A stretch of 64,000 nucleotides of DNA from Antedon mediterranea (lineage: Eukaryota > Echinodermata > Crinoidea > Comatulida > Antedonidae). Position numbers and translations under genes: made by a program. Below are positions 22,594-31,863 of this stretch, one piece after another; position 1 is the stretch's first letter, and every line of letters begins with the position of its first letter. The notes beneath the pieces are model-generated. The model saw only the letters and a list, made by a program, of their open reading frames with translations. It had not been told where the DNA came from and did not search any database. The stretch is taken from assembly GCF_964355755.1 (NCBI RefSeq), contig NC_092673.1, positions 12,651,001 to 12,715,000 of the forward strand, read 5' to 3'.

Positions 22594-22924
22594 AATTAGA
22601 CTGGAATGAAATGTTATCGTGACTCATGACAGAAGGAAGATTATTTGACTTGTATTTAGTTTTCATCCAGCTCCAGAATCTTTTACTGTTAGTGACAATT
22701 TGCTTAGCCAAAGAGTCCAAGTAATCTTTGTACTTTTTATTGCACATTTTTTTAAAAGACGCGCGAGCAAATTTGAAATTACTTTGGGCTAACCGATTAT
22801 TATTTTTTTTCAGATATCTATAATACTTTTCTTTGAGTTGAAGCGCACTTCTCAACTCATTGTCAAACCACGGAGGAAGCTTTCTGCGCTTTCTAATTTT
22901 AGGCACTGTCATTGACGGCAGCAT
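22586..22924 (-). pseudogene. LINE B linker between endonuclease and RT
   Basis: 112 codons, basic, containing KRRKLPPWFDNELRSALQLK (the usual PWF-type linker motif of CR1/Jockey LINEs) and FWSWMKTKYKS. It overlaps both neighbours in shifted frames, so two indels separate the three coding pieces. Confidence 0.8.
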
Positions 22925-24149
22925 TTAACAAATTATAAAACATATCCAAAGCTTCATTTAAATCACCTTCAAAATCAATTAAGACACTCCATGGAACACA
23001 GTTAAGAGTATTACATAGATTATTGACATCAAGTGCTTTAAAATTGTAAATTATACTTTTACGATTCAAATTATCATTACTACAATTAACATCAAAATTT
23101 AAACGGAAATCAATTCTCAAAGATGAGTGGTCAGATAAAAAAATATCGTTAGCATTATAGACTTTGTCGGAAATGTTTTTACTACAAATAACAAGATCAA
23201 GCATTTTATCCATTCTTGTACAATACGTATTGCATTGAAATAGGCCACAGCTAGAAAGCAATACATCAAGTAAGTGTTCTCCCATGGACTGAGCTGGAGC
23301 AGAATAAGGGTTGCTACGCCAATTAATTTCGGGCAGGTTGAAATCTCCAAGAATGAGGAATTCACTGTTTTTGTAGTAGAGCATAGCGATTTCCACAGAC
23401 GAAGTAAAACGACGGAGGACATCGAGTGTAGCGTTCGGTGGTCTATAGAATAATCCAACAAGTAGGCTAATACGCCGCTTTAGCTGAATCTCTATCCACA
23501 TGAACTCCGTTGAATCACTTTCTAGGCGTTCCACTCGGTTACAGGTAAATTTGTTATTCACTAGCATCAGGATACCACCACCGCGTTTATCAGTATCTCT
23601 ATCGCGTCGAAATAAAGTGTAATTAGAAACGGAAAGTTCAGAATCGAGCACGTTGCAGTTTAACCATGTTTCCGTAAGTGCAACAATATCCAAATTGCTC
23701 TGAATTAGGTGTGCATTCAGATCTGAGTTGTATACGTCCATTTTATTCTTCAGGCTACGTACGTTTTGATAGTATACCTTAACTGAAGATGTATGAGTAT
23801 TACCTGGACCTGGATTCGATTCAACATCGCCACTTAAAAGAATACAGAATGTAACAGTGGAATTAGAATAGAGCAAACGTGGTGCACTGTAGATCTTCCT
23901 TGACGGTCTGCTGCTACGTTGGAATGCAACAACACTCGTAGTCGTACTGCTTTGACCGCATAGATACAAATTCCAACATTTACATACAACGGTGCTAGGA
24001 ATGTTGCAGCTTACCGGCTCAGAGTATCCATCGACTGGCCTTAGCCATTGATTTCTGGATGAAAATCCCATATTAAAACTTGAAAAATAGAGGCCAAGAA
24101 ATAAGTTCAAAATAAGTAGCGGCACAAGTAGCCCGGTCGAACACATCAT
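22899..24149 (-). CDS. LINE B ORF2 start: leader, 2A peptide, APE endonuclease
   Basis: 416 codons. Residues about 5-30 are hydrophobic (GLLVPLLILNLFLGLYF), like a signal peptide. Residues 107-115 are GDVESNPGP, a complete 2A ribosome-skipping motif (23805-23831). The endonuclease follows: YYQNVRSLKNKMD, LTETWLN (catalytic Glu), GGGILMLV, FYRPPNA, LGDFNLPEINW (catalytic Asp/Asn) and LSDHSSLRIDF (catalytic Asp/His). It should nick target DNA for target-primed reverse transcription. The 2A would separate the leader region from the enzyme. 2A motifs in LINEs of sea urchin and other invertebrates are documented. Confidence 0.85.
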   Translation of the reverse strand: MMCSTGLLVPLLILNLFLGLYFSSFNMGFSSRNQWLRPVDGYSEPVSCNIPSTVVCKCWNLYLCGQSSTTTSVVAFQRSSRPSRKIYSAPRLLYSNSTVTFCILLSGDVESNPGPGNTHTSSVKVYYQNVRSLKNKMDVYNSDLNAHLIQSNLDIVALTETWLNCNVLDSELSVSNYTLFRRDRDTDKRGGGILMLVNNKFTCNRVERLESDSTEFMWIEIQLKRRISLLVGLFYRPPNATLDVLRRFTSSVEIAMLYYKNSEFLILGDFNLPEINWRSNPYSAPAQSMGEHLLDVLLSSCGLFQCNTYCTRMDKMLDLVICSKNISDKVYNANDIFLSDHSSLRIDFRLNFDVNCSNDNLNRKSIIYNFKALDVNNLCNTLNCVPWSVLIDFEGDLNEALDMFYNLLNAAVNDSA

Positions 24150-24426
24150 GTTGACTACAGTATGCCTACGTTGACTGGCCTAGTATCCACACAATGGGTA
24201 GCCTAGCGGAGCTCGATACACGTCCGCTCACAACGAGAGCTGATTAAGCATTTCCATGCTGATCGAGCATTTCCATTATTATTATTATATTATAGTATGT
24301 TGTATTTTCCTTCATTTATTTACTACATGAAAACATTTTTGTAATATATTTGTAAATTTATATTTTAAGTTAGGGTGCCACAGATTAAAAGCTTTGCTTG
24401 CTTGTGGTTATCCTGTTTTTCACACT

Positions 24427-25390
24427 TTAATCAAACACAAAGCTGTTAATTATGTTGAAGTTATTTAACTCAGATAAAACAGAGGGCGATCCATCAGTTG
24501 TGTCTGAATATCTTAATTGATGCAGTTTTGTAGCTGTATATACACGAGCATTTCCATTCCCGTGCCTCTCTCCAGGAGCCAAACACCATGTGCAACCATA
24601 CGATCCATTGTACTGATGTATATTTTGTCCGATACACCTTGCAGGTGCATCACATGTAAACATTGTTGCAATTACCTTTGTTCTATGCTTTCCTATGCTA
24701 TCTTTCCGTTTAAAACCATCTGTTGACAACCTGTTAATTTCAGAAACTATCGGTTTTAAAAAAGTGTTCACATTAGGTTTTGAACTTCCAACCAAAGTCC
24801 ACCAAGAAAGATATTGTTCCTTTTCAAATGATAAGGAAGTTCATTTACCATTATTTCTAAGGGCCATAACCCATACTTCGAGGACTTGAACACACTCACA
24901 CCATCAGTATTCAATGTGATCGTTATATCATATTCACCAAGAGGTAATTTTCTATAGAGTCCACCAGCATAAGTATCACATGATTTACGCTGTGTTCCGA
25001 TTAAAAGATCTTTATTATTGAATAAATTGGACAGCTGTTCCTTGATGTCAAAGACAATGAAATAATTGCCTTTTCTGAATACAGTCTTCAACACCTCAAC
25101 CCTGCATTTTTCACATGCCATGTCTTTCATGCCATGTCTTTAAGTCCAATGTACGATACACATTTTGGGCAATATGCATGATATTGAAGAGATGCCTTAA
25201 TATCCTTAAAATATTGTTCAAATAAGTAAAGACTTGCTGGAAAAAATGTGCCTTTGGGCAAATGACATTGAATAAGCTGTAATAAACTGTGCAACGCCGC
25301 TCCACTGGTACTATGCCGTATGATGTGAGACATAATAAGAAGGAGGCTCTCTCTTCTAGTTATTGAGCAGTCATCATATAATTGATGATC
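24427..25390 (-). pseudogene. CACTA-like transposase, N-terminal half
   Basis: An acceptor (ttttttag) precedes 25390; the exon starts DHQLYDDCSITRRESLLLIM. Further on come QLIQCHLPKGTFFPAS and, after a 14-bp tandem duplication (25114-25127 / 25128-25141) that breaks the frame, ITLNTDGVSVFKSSKYGLWP and NELPYHLKRNN. After another one-base shift (about 24790) come FLKPIVSEINRLSTDGF, CDAPARCIGQNIHQYNGSYG and CTWCLAPGERHG, ending at FVFD. The TDG…KSSK…WP and DAPAR…YGC..C blocks are diagnostic of the Tnp2/Transposase_21 family. It is cut off by LINE A at about 24425. Confidence 0.85.
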
Positions 25391-25597
25391 CTAAAAAATG
25401 AAAATAATATCCAGTCTAAGCTCAATTAATAAAGAAGTACATTTTGTAAATAAAATAAAGTCTTTACAGAAGTAGAAGCAACATTTCTTTCACCGTCAAT
25501 TTTCAGTGGACTTTCATCATATTTATTTCTAGAATTTCAGCTTGCCGGTTAAGTGTTCCTTTCTTGCCATAAAATTATTCTTTCATTATTTACTCAC

Positions 25598-25654
25598 AAA
25601 TTCATTGCTTTCTTGAGACTGTTCATACTCCATTTCAGTTTCAGTATCTGTATC
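25598..25654 (-). CDS. Small acidic exon c of the transposase gene
   Basis: 57 nt, acceptor …tgcag before 25654, donor GTGAGT after 25598. It encodes DTDTETEMEYEQSQESNEF. It starts with GAT in phase 0, as do exons a, b and the main exon, and contains an in-frame ATG that could be a start. Similar in sequence to exons a and b, so probably arisen by exon duplication. Confidence 0.65.
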
Positions 25655-25890
25655 CTGCACAAGGAGATGATAAAACAATAATATATAATAAATCATTTTA
25701 AATTACATCCTCCAACCTACTTTTAGGCACATATATACCTATCTCCATAGTATAAACGGCCTTAACCATGTTGTTGATATAAGGTAGTGATTTAGTTCAA
25801 TTGTGGATGATGGCTTATATAATATTGGCTATATAACATAAACAATATTATTGACTGGTTTATATAATTTGTTTGGACTAATTTACTTAC

Positions 25891-25932
25891 CAATTCACTG
25901 ATACTTTCAGTGTTGTTAGTATCTGCTGTATC
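25891..25932 (-). CDS. Small acidic exon b of the transposase gene
   Basis: 42 nt, acceptor …atgtag before 25932, donor GTAAGT after 25891, encoding DTADTNNTESISEL. Length is a multiple of three and phase 0, so it can be included or skipped without frame change. Confidence 0.6.
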
Positions 25933-26095
25933 CTACATAAATGATAAAATAATTTAAGTAGTACTATAAGTTTGAGAACTACATACCCTTTACTATTAAT
26001 AAATGTGGTAATTTTTTTTTGGTGATTGTTCAGTTCAGAAAATTATCTACAATTAATTAGCAATTTAAATATTTTGTTTTGGATAATTTACTTAT

Positions 26096-26137
26096 CGTTT
26101 CATTGCTACTTTCTTCTCTGTTTTCAATATAAGCATC
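26096..26137 (-). pseudogene. Small acidic exon a, donor mutated
   Basis: 42 nt, acceptor …tacag before 26137, encoding DAYIENREESSNET. The expected donor reads ATAAGT instead of GTAAGT, so this copy has probably lost splicing. Sequence and length match exon b. Confidence 0.5.
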
Positions 26138-26731
26138 CTGTATTATAATAACAATAATATTAACAATAATAATACTAATGATAATGAAAATTCACAATTT
26201 GGCCATCATCCCACCAAGGCAATCTACGAACAGGAAAGTGAGCTTGCCTTGACAGGAACTAGTAACAGTTGTTCGATCTTATGTCGGGCTGCGACAAATT
26301 ACAACAGTACTGTACTATGTACATATTCTCTGCGATGTGTCACAGCAACAGATAAAACCTTTGGTCTTCAGAGCTCAGCATCCTGTTGTTAGTCCCATAA
26401 TTCATTTGAAGATATATACCTTGCAGTGGTTTCAATTTTCATTTTTTCAGTAAATTGAATTTATATAATAAATTTGGATTTATGTATAACATATATAGGC
26501 CTAGGCCTATTATATAATTCTCACCTTCACTAACTCGTTGTTTTCTGTTGATTAGTCAATTAAAAGTTAGGCCTAGTTAGCTGTGGGCCATGTGGATGGA
26601 GGTTGCCTCCATCATGATGGGCTAGTAGTAGTAGGCCTAGTAAAGAGACTGTTTATATTGTATTGTTCATTAGCCTAGGAGGACAATTAAGTCTCTTCGG
26701 TATAACTACACACTCATCGTTTGTACTCACC

Positions 26732-26960
26732 TAATCGTTAGGTTAGTAACTTGATGGGTATAATTTTGTGTCTTCCTTCCGTTGTGTCTTCGCTTCAAGA
26801 GAGCGAATTTTGCCTCTCGCACATTCAACGCCTGGGCTGGTCGTGACGTATCTCGCCACTGGCCAGTCCCAGGGCCGGATTCGGGGGTTGAGTGCGCGTA
26901 GGCCCGGCGATTGGCTGTGACGTATAGATGACGTAACCACTAGCCAATCGCCAGGCACTA
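26732..26960 (-). promoter_or_regulatory. Candidate promoter and untranslated first exon of the transposase gene
   Basis: GC-rich against its surroundings. Two CCAAT-type boxes form an 11-bp inverted repeat (ggcgattggct about 26908 / agccaatcgcc about 26938) with tgacgta/tgacgt CRE-like sites between them (about 26920-26935) and another near 26845. On the minus strand an …attag|GTGAGT donor at about 26732 follows about 100 bp downstream, fitting a non-coding first exon. Reading it as a 109-codon ORF (26743-27072) gives no recognisable protein, so a promoter is more likely. Confidence 0.4.
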
Positions 26961-27089
26961 CAATCCTCTTCGTTTTATTTTCTTGGTTTCCTGCCCCCCT
27001 GACTATTCTCGGACTGGTCTTCCCAAGTAAAGGGAGGCAGGTGCATTTTAGTTCACCGTCAGTGTCTGACATTGCTGTCCAATTTGATG

Positions 27090-27245
27090 TTTGATTTCAA
27101 GTTCATTTGAAAGTTCTTTTGATTTCCAGTTCCTTTTAAAGTTCATTTGATTTCAAGTTCATTTGAAGTTCCTTTGATTTCCAGTTCCTTTTAAAGTTCA
27201 TTTGATAGTTCCTTTGAAGGTGCATTTTGATTTTAAGTTCATTTC
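27090..27245. repeat. Imperfect tandem repeat, ~53 bp unit
   Basis: The words gttcatttgatttcaagttc and gatttccagttccttttaaa alternate about 2.5 times. Apparent coding here is only a translation of the repeat. Confidence 0.75.
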
Positions 27246-28110
27246 TCCATGGTGGGTCCTCCACTCCTTCCTCTTCTTTCTTTCCTTTTTTTTTTCTTTT
27301 TTTTTTTTTTATAACATGGAACACAACGGGGGGCACAGCCCCAACAAGAACAGGATTTGAAAAAACGGAACACCAGAACGTCAAGGTGGGGGAATTACCC
27401 CAACAATTTGAACATATGAAAGCCAACAGGGGACTAAAGAGTCCCGAATAAAAAATGTTGCCATAACAATCGAACAATGGGCAATACATACGAACAATTG
27501 AAAAACAAGAAAATCAAATCCCTTCAAGCCATGTGGCATAGGGTATCCATCGGGTTGCTGCCCGGCACCGTGTTCCAGGGAACGCTGGCACCTGACAGCC
27601 CCCCGGAAGAGAAAAAATCTGGGGTACAGAATTACAGATTCGAGAAAAGAAGGCACAAGCCTATTGGGATTGGCAAAAATTTAGCACACAACAGTAAAAT
27701 TTTGTTCTGGAATTCCAGTATATAGGGCTGACTGTTTGTGTGTATACAAAATATTCCAATTATAAGGGAAATCGTCAAAAAGAGACCGCACTGACAATCG
27801 TAATTGAAACAAGGGACTTACGGTCCCAGCTAAATAAGTTGAGGACATGTTGGACCTCAAATTTTGGGGTGGGAAGAGGATTTGCTCTCCGCCAATTTTT
27901 TGGGCGTGCGGTGAACTAAGGACAGACAATTGTCCTGGGGTTACAAAAATGTTATACGCAAGTACACCAAGAAGGGGTGTACTGTATTTAAGTGATTAGA
28001 ACGGTGTGGTGTAATAATCGTTTTGAAGAATTGAGTCCTGTTAAAGAATTGAGTTCTTTTACTCTCTTTTTTTTTCTTTTTTTTTTTATTCACATTTTTT
28101 ATTTTATTTT
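27246..28110. other. Spacer with two long pyrimidine tracts
   Basis: Long T/C tracts lie at 27270-27312 and 28050-28122 (purine tracts on the minus strand). The second, with g-a-rich sequence beside it, could be the polypurine tract of the LTR element whose ORFs lie to the right, but no LTR boundary could be shown. Open frames between the tracts show no recognisable domain. Confidence 0.4.
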
Positions 28111-28121
28111 TTTTTTTTTTT

Positions 28122-29713
28122 TTAATAAACCCAAACCAACGGTTCCAGTGGCGTGATTGTTCTGCTTGTCGTCAGTCCTGAGCTGCCCCATTCTTGTTCC
28201 AAGGTCAGCCCGTCCAGGAATACTTGCAGCATTCGGACCGCCGCTTCCCTTGTCCTTTTGTGGGCTGAGCGTCGGAGACAATCAGCCAGCCGTTGGTTTG
28301 CCTTGTAGGCTTCTTGGAGGAGACGTCTGTCTTCGGGCGTCGGTTCGAGGTGCGTCCCAAGGGCTTCACTCCGACCGGCCTCTGCCGACACTGGTGGTGG
28401 TTTGGCCTCGATCTGGATGCCTCCCTTCTCCTGTTGATATTTGGAGGCGGGTTGGCTCTGTGAGACGCCCCACGGTGAGGAGTGAATCGATCCAAGAGAT
28501 CGACCATCCCCCCGGGGTTCGCCTCCCAAGCCTCGGCCAGGAGCACCAATAAACAATGTGGGTATAGCAGCGCCAGTGGACACTGCAGCTTGGTGATGTC
28601 TACCCACGTTGCTGGCTCCTCGCATCCCACAGCCCGAGCGGTCGGCACAGCGTCACTGCTCCCTCCAAAGTCGAGGCCTGCCTGGGTAACAGGGAGACCA
28701 CTCCTCTAACAGGTGATCTTTGGATGTGCCCTGTTTCACGGTACATGCTTTGATAGGGCAGGGGTAGCTCGTCCGCAGCAGTCGTTGCAGCTTCGGTGGT
28801 GATGGACTATGTCCCCGACCTCTGGTCTGACTCCTTTCGGCGGTCGTGTGGCTAGCTTCTGTTGCTCCCGTGGGCGCCACTTGGCGTCCCACTTGAGCCC
28901 CAGAGCCAAGACCACCCCGTGGGCGTCCTTGACTGGACTCGTCTCGGCGATGACTTCCCCAACTGTTATCTGACCGGAAGGCGCGCTTGCTTGGTTGCAT
29001 CGATTGTCGAGGTGCCGCTTCCTTCAGATGATCGGTGGGCTTCTTATACCTTACGTCCGTTGCCCCAAAGATCGGATCCTCTGCCTGGGCCATCCTCTTC
29101 CCGACCAGGCCCCCGACAGACAGGGTGCCGAGGTCTGGGCCCTCCAACCGGCAAGTTATTCTATCCGGTCCGATCGTTTGGATCACCCGACCTGCCACGA
29201 CGCCCCTGGTCAGATCTTGAGCCAGGAGGCAAGCGGTGCAGTCGAGTGGCTGGCGAGGCGGCAACCCCGCAATATCGATGTTGGTTTCGAACTCGGTGCC
29301 ATTCTGAAGCCTCACAATGGATCAGTATTTGGCCGCAGCAGGAGCGGCGATGCTGGCCTCTCTGGTGAGGTGGAAACACTTTCCGCTGGCTGGCGCCTCC
29401 CTCTTTCTAGAAGTAGAGGAGACGTCGCTGGCGTTCTTCTTTGTGCTGGTGGCTCTTCTCGGTTGTTGTCCTCTGCCCCGGGGGCTAAAAGGAGTGCGGC
29501 CACGGCAGATGTGTTTGTCGGCGGCGGGCCCTCTCCTTGCCCAGCAGGCAAGGGGCCGGACCCGTCCCGATGTGGAGAGTCTTCTCCCCCGGAGGGTAGC
29601 GGAGTGGTCGCCCTCTCGGAGGCCCGGGCAGGGGCAGGCAGAGAAGGAAACTCCCTCTCCACTAGCTCTGCCCAGTCCATTGGCGTCACGGCTTCTGAAT
29701 AACTCTTCTCCAT
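28122..29713 (-). pseudogene. GC-rich multi-frame ORF island, gag-like or third ORF
   Basis: Much richer in GC than its surroundings and open in several frames. The best minus-strand chain is: a start MEKSYSEAVTPMDWAELVER with a Pro/Ser/Gly-rich region (29312-29713); a shifted segment TCRLEGPDLGTLSVGG… (28653-29315) ending with a Cys/His cluster CPIKACTVKQGTSKDH; and a helical, basic end RRLLQEAYKANQRLADCLRR (28122-28625). Low complexity, basic character and a zinc-binding-like cluster resemble Gag proteins, but it lies downstream of the integrase, where an extra ORF would be. An acceptor-like ttttcag lies just before the first ATG. At least two frameshifts. Family not settled. Confidence 0.4.
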
Positions 29714-29812
29714 AATAAAAATCTGAAAAATATAATGAAAAGCACCTTTCCAATCATGGTGAATATGAATTACAGTGTTAGTCAGCCCGGGGTGAGACGT
29801 TTGAATGCGGAT

Positions 29813-30467
29813 CTACTCGGCACACTTGGTACATTTAAATCGATCGATATCGATAGTTTCTGCTGGAGTAATGTTGACGCATGCTCCATGGTACCATTCA
29901 CCGCACAGATCGCATTCGATCATAAAACGCCCCTCCCATGGCTTCCTACAAGTACAGTAAAGGCCGTCATCTTCGTCATCCCCGTCGGAGTCGGAATTCG
30001 CCAGATCAAGGTTGGTGATCCAATTTGGCAAATCCCGATCCCGGCAGAGCTTCAGCTTATCGTGGTGGATTACAAATACTTTAATACGGAGACGTACACG
30101 GAAGGCATACGGGGCCAGCACCTCAGTGACTACCCCCGGACCCTTCCATGGCGCATTCAATTTCTTGTTTTTCCCCTTTATTTTGGTCTGGTCGAACACA
30201 TAGACTTTGTCCCCGACTGCGTATGTACGCTCTAGTAGCTTGAGGTTGTATTGATACTTATTGCGCTTTTGCATTGATTTTAGGTGTGTTCTTGCAATAT
30301 CGTGCACTAACTTCATATTTTCTACTAGGCCAGTGGTGTATGAGTATGGATCAGTAATTGTTGTGCCCCCTGAAGAGCCGAACATGAGGTCGGGTGGTGT
30401 CGATACCTCCCTGCCCAGCATCATCAGGTTTGGTGTAGATTGGGTACTTCGGCATACCGTGGCCCTA
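29813..30467 (-). pseudogene. Ty3/Gypsy integrase C-terminus fused to a PHD finger
   Basis: Starts truncated at about 30467 in the end of the integrase core (TPNLMMLGREVSTPP). It continues through a helical linker and the C-terminal barrel (VGDKVYVFDQTKI… WKGPGVVTEVL), an acidic spacer (SDSDGDDEDDG), and a full C4HC3 PHD finger: YCTCRKPW, IECDLCGEWYHGAC, FKCTKCAE, with the stop immediately after. PHD fingers read histone H3 tails, so the fusion probably steers integration to particular chromatin. The region is uninterrupted, but the enzyme core is missing. Confidence 0.8.
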
Positions 30468-30480
30468 ATTGGTCAGAAGT

Positions 30481-31129
30481 TAAATCTATAAAAACTCTAT
30501 CGATATTTTTATGAAATATCTATAAAGGTTCTATACGAAATCTATCGAAAAGTTCATCGGAATTATTATAGAATTGTTCCGAACTGTATATAGAGAAATG
30601 TTTAGAAACTGTTTAGATATTATATAAGATATATTTATTTTATTTTATTTTTTATTTTATTCAATCAAAACCAACAGCGATAAGACATTCTAAACAATCT
30701 CTATACAATTTCTATGAACAATCTATAACAACTCTATTGAAAAGTCTATCGGAATTCTATAGAATATATATACAGTAGTAGATAACTGTACTGTACAGAG
30801 AAATCTTTAGAAACTCTATAAGAAAGTACAGTATAAAGATATTCTAAAGAATTTCTAAAGATATTTCTATACAATATCTATACACATTACAATCTATAAC
30901 AACTCTATTGAAAAGTCTATCGGAATCATATAGAATATTATATAGAAGATAACTACTGTATAGATAAACCTTTAGAAATTCTATACAAAACTCAACAAAA
31001 ACTCTAAAGAATTTCTAAAGATATTCTAAAGAATTTCTAAAGCTATTTCTTAAGCTATTTCTAAAGTTGTTTCTATACGAAATCTAATAGTAAAATATAT
31101 AGAATTTGTTTATAGAAATTCTATAGATT
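30481..31129. repeat. Right subterminal CTATAGA array
   Basis: Same composition as the left array: tctatagaat, ctataaaga, tctatcggaat and similar words at irregular spacing. Subrepeats such as aacaactctattgaaaagtc occur twice (about 30727 and 30898). Contains a short LINE B tail insertion. Confidence 0.75.
30631..30682 (-). mobile_element. ~50-bp LINE B 3'-end insertion
   Basis: tattcaatcaaaaccaacag with its T/A-rich tail matches the 3' terminus of LINE B at 20801-20852. An extremely 5'-truncated retrotransposition product inside the right array. Confidence 0.75.
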
Positions 31130-31179
31130 TTTTTCTTACGGGATAACGCCCTCATTACAGCATTAAAACGCCGTATTAG
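31130..31179. repeat. Right terminal inverted repeat
   Basis: Its reverse complement reads ctaatacggcgtt, then about 22 extra bases, then atcccgta. This matches the left end at 18402-18420 apart from the insertion. Target duplication not resolved. Confidence 0.65.
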
Positions 31180-31860
31180 TATAAAATAATTGTTTTCTTT
31201 GGTGGAAATGAGCCACCATACTTATCTGACCAATTAGGATTAGGGAATTAATGTGGTTTGCTGATTTAATAATATTAATAATGCGCTGCTCTCACAGCAT
31301 TTATTCGGTCCAATAAAACATGTTGGAAATTCGTTTTTTGTAGACTATTTAAAGAACGAATAAATATATAAGAATATTATATACACTATACAAAATTACA
31401 CAAAAACGTTATACACAATAAATTACTTAAACATAACCAAATTATTTAGTAACGGTGTTGTTGAAAACTGTAATTGAGAAAATTATTTGTTCGCGCGAAT
31501 CGAAAGCGTCATGCTATGCGCATGCGTATTCAAGTTTCTGTCTGTCATACTCCCTTCTGCGACGAATTCTTGTTCCTTTGATTTTTCGCTTCAGCGAAAT
31601 TTACTAGTTCGAATTGTTTCTACTTTTTGCGAAGCGAAATATTGGCAACCAATCAGAGCTCGGGAAATGAGCTATGACGCTTTCATGAGCACTCGTGCGA
31701 ATCGAAATGTTCAGCAACCACGCGAGGAACATGTAGGCTATGGGGCATGAGCCAAAAAGAGGCCTAGAAAACGAATTTTGTGATCTCCTAACGGGGGGGA
31801 GGAAGATATTCACACAGTTTATAGTTAATAATTAGATTAACACAAATTCAGCCGGTCCCG
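31180..31860. other. Spacer with imperfect inverted words
   Basis: No gene seen. Around 31490-31520 and 31670-31705 'aaagcgtcat' and 'atgacgcttt' form an imperfect inverted pair with (g)cgaatcgaaa words, perhaps a small TIR element; boundaries unclear. Confidence 0.35.
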
Positions 31861-31863
31861 CTT

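Larger units (their letters stand above)
20795..24285 (-). mobile_element. LINE B: nearly full-length, nested in LINE A
   Basis: Coding order on the minus strand is leader - 2A - APE endonuclease - linker - RT - C-terminus (24149 to 20989). The 5' UTR runs to about 24285. The 3' UTR ends in an A/T-rich tail at 20795-20850 (tattcaatcaaaaccaacag…). Defects: two frameshifts around 22590 and 22910 and one in-frame stop near 22210. A ~50-bp copy of its 3' end sits at 30631-30682. The family is CR1-like by RT and endonuclease features. Confidence 0.85.
18349..31179 (-). mobile_element. Composite CACTA/EnSpm-like transposon
   Basis: Both ends carry related inverted repeats (CTAATACGGC…ATCCCGTA, 18402-18428 and 31130-31179) followed inward by 550-650 bp arrays of CTATAGA-type words. 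A transposase of the Tnp2/DUF4218 type is encoded inside on the minus strand, in two halves (24427-25390 and 18980-19797). Terminal repeats, subterminal repeat arrays and this transposase type are the hallmarks of CACTA elements in plants and animals. The element also contains two nested LINEs, a GC-rich ORF island and a Gypsy remnant. It is clearly defective now. Confidence 0.75.

Noticed and set aside
23117-23461. 114-codon minus-strand frame
   Set aside because: Shadow of the LINE B endonuclease in another frame.
26743-27072. 109-codon minus-strand frame starting MSDTDGELKCTC
   Set aside because: It covers the CCAAT/CRE cluster and shows no domain; a promoter or untranslated exon explains the GC-rich openness better.
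28157-29715. Long plus-strand open frames in the GC-rich island
   Set aside because: The minus-strand frames have better starts, the Cys/His cluster and agree with the strand of the neighbouring integrase. Openness on both strands is an effect of GC content.
31487-31750. 87-codon plus-strand frame
   Set aside because: Overlaps imperfect inverted words and lacks any recognisable motif.
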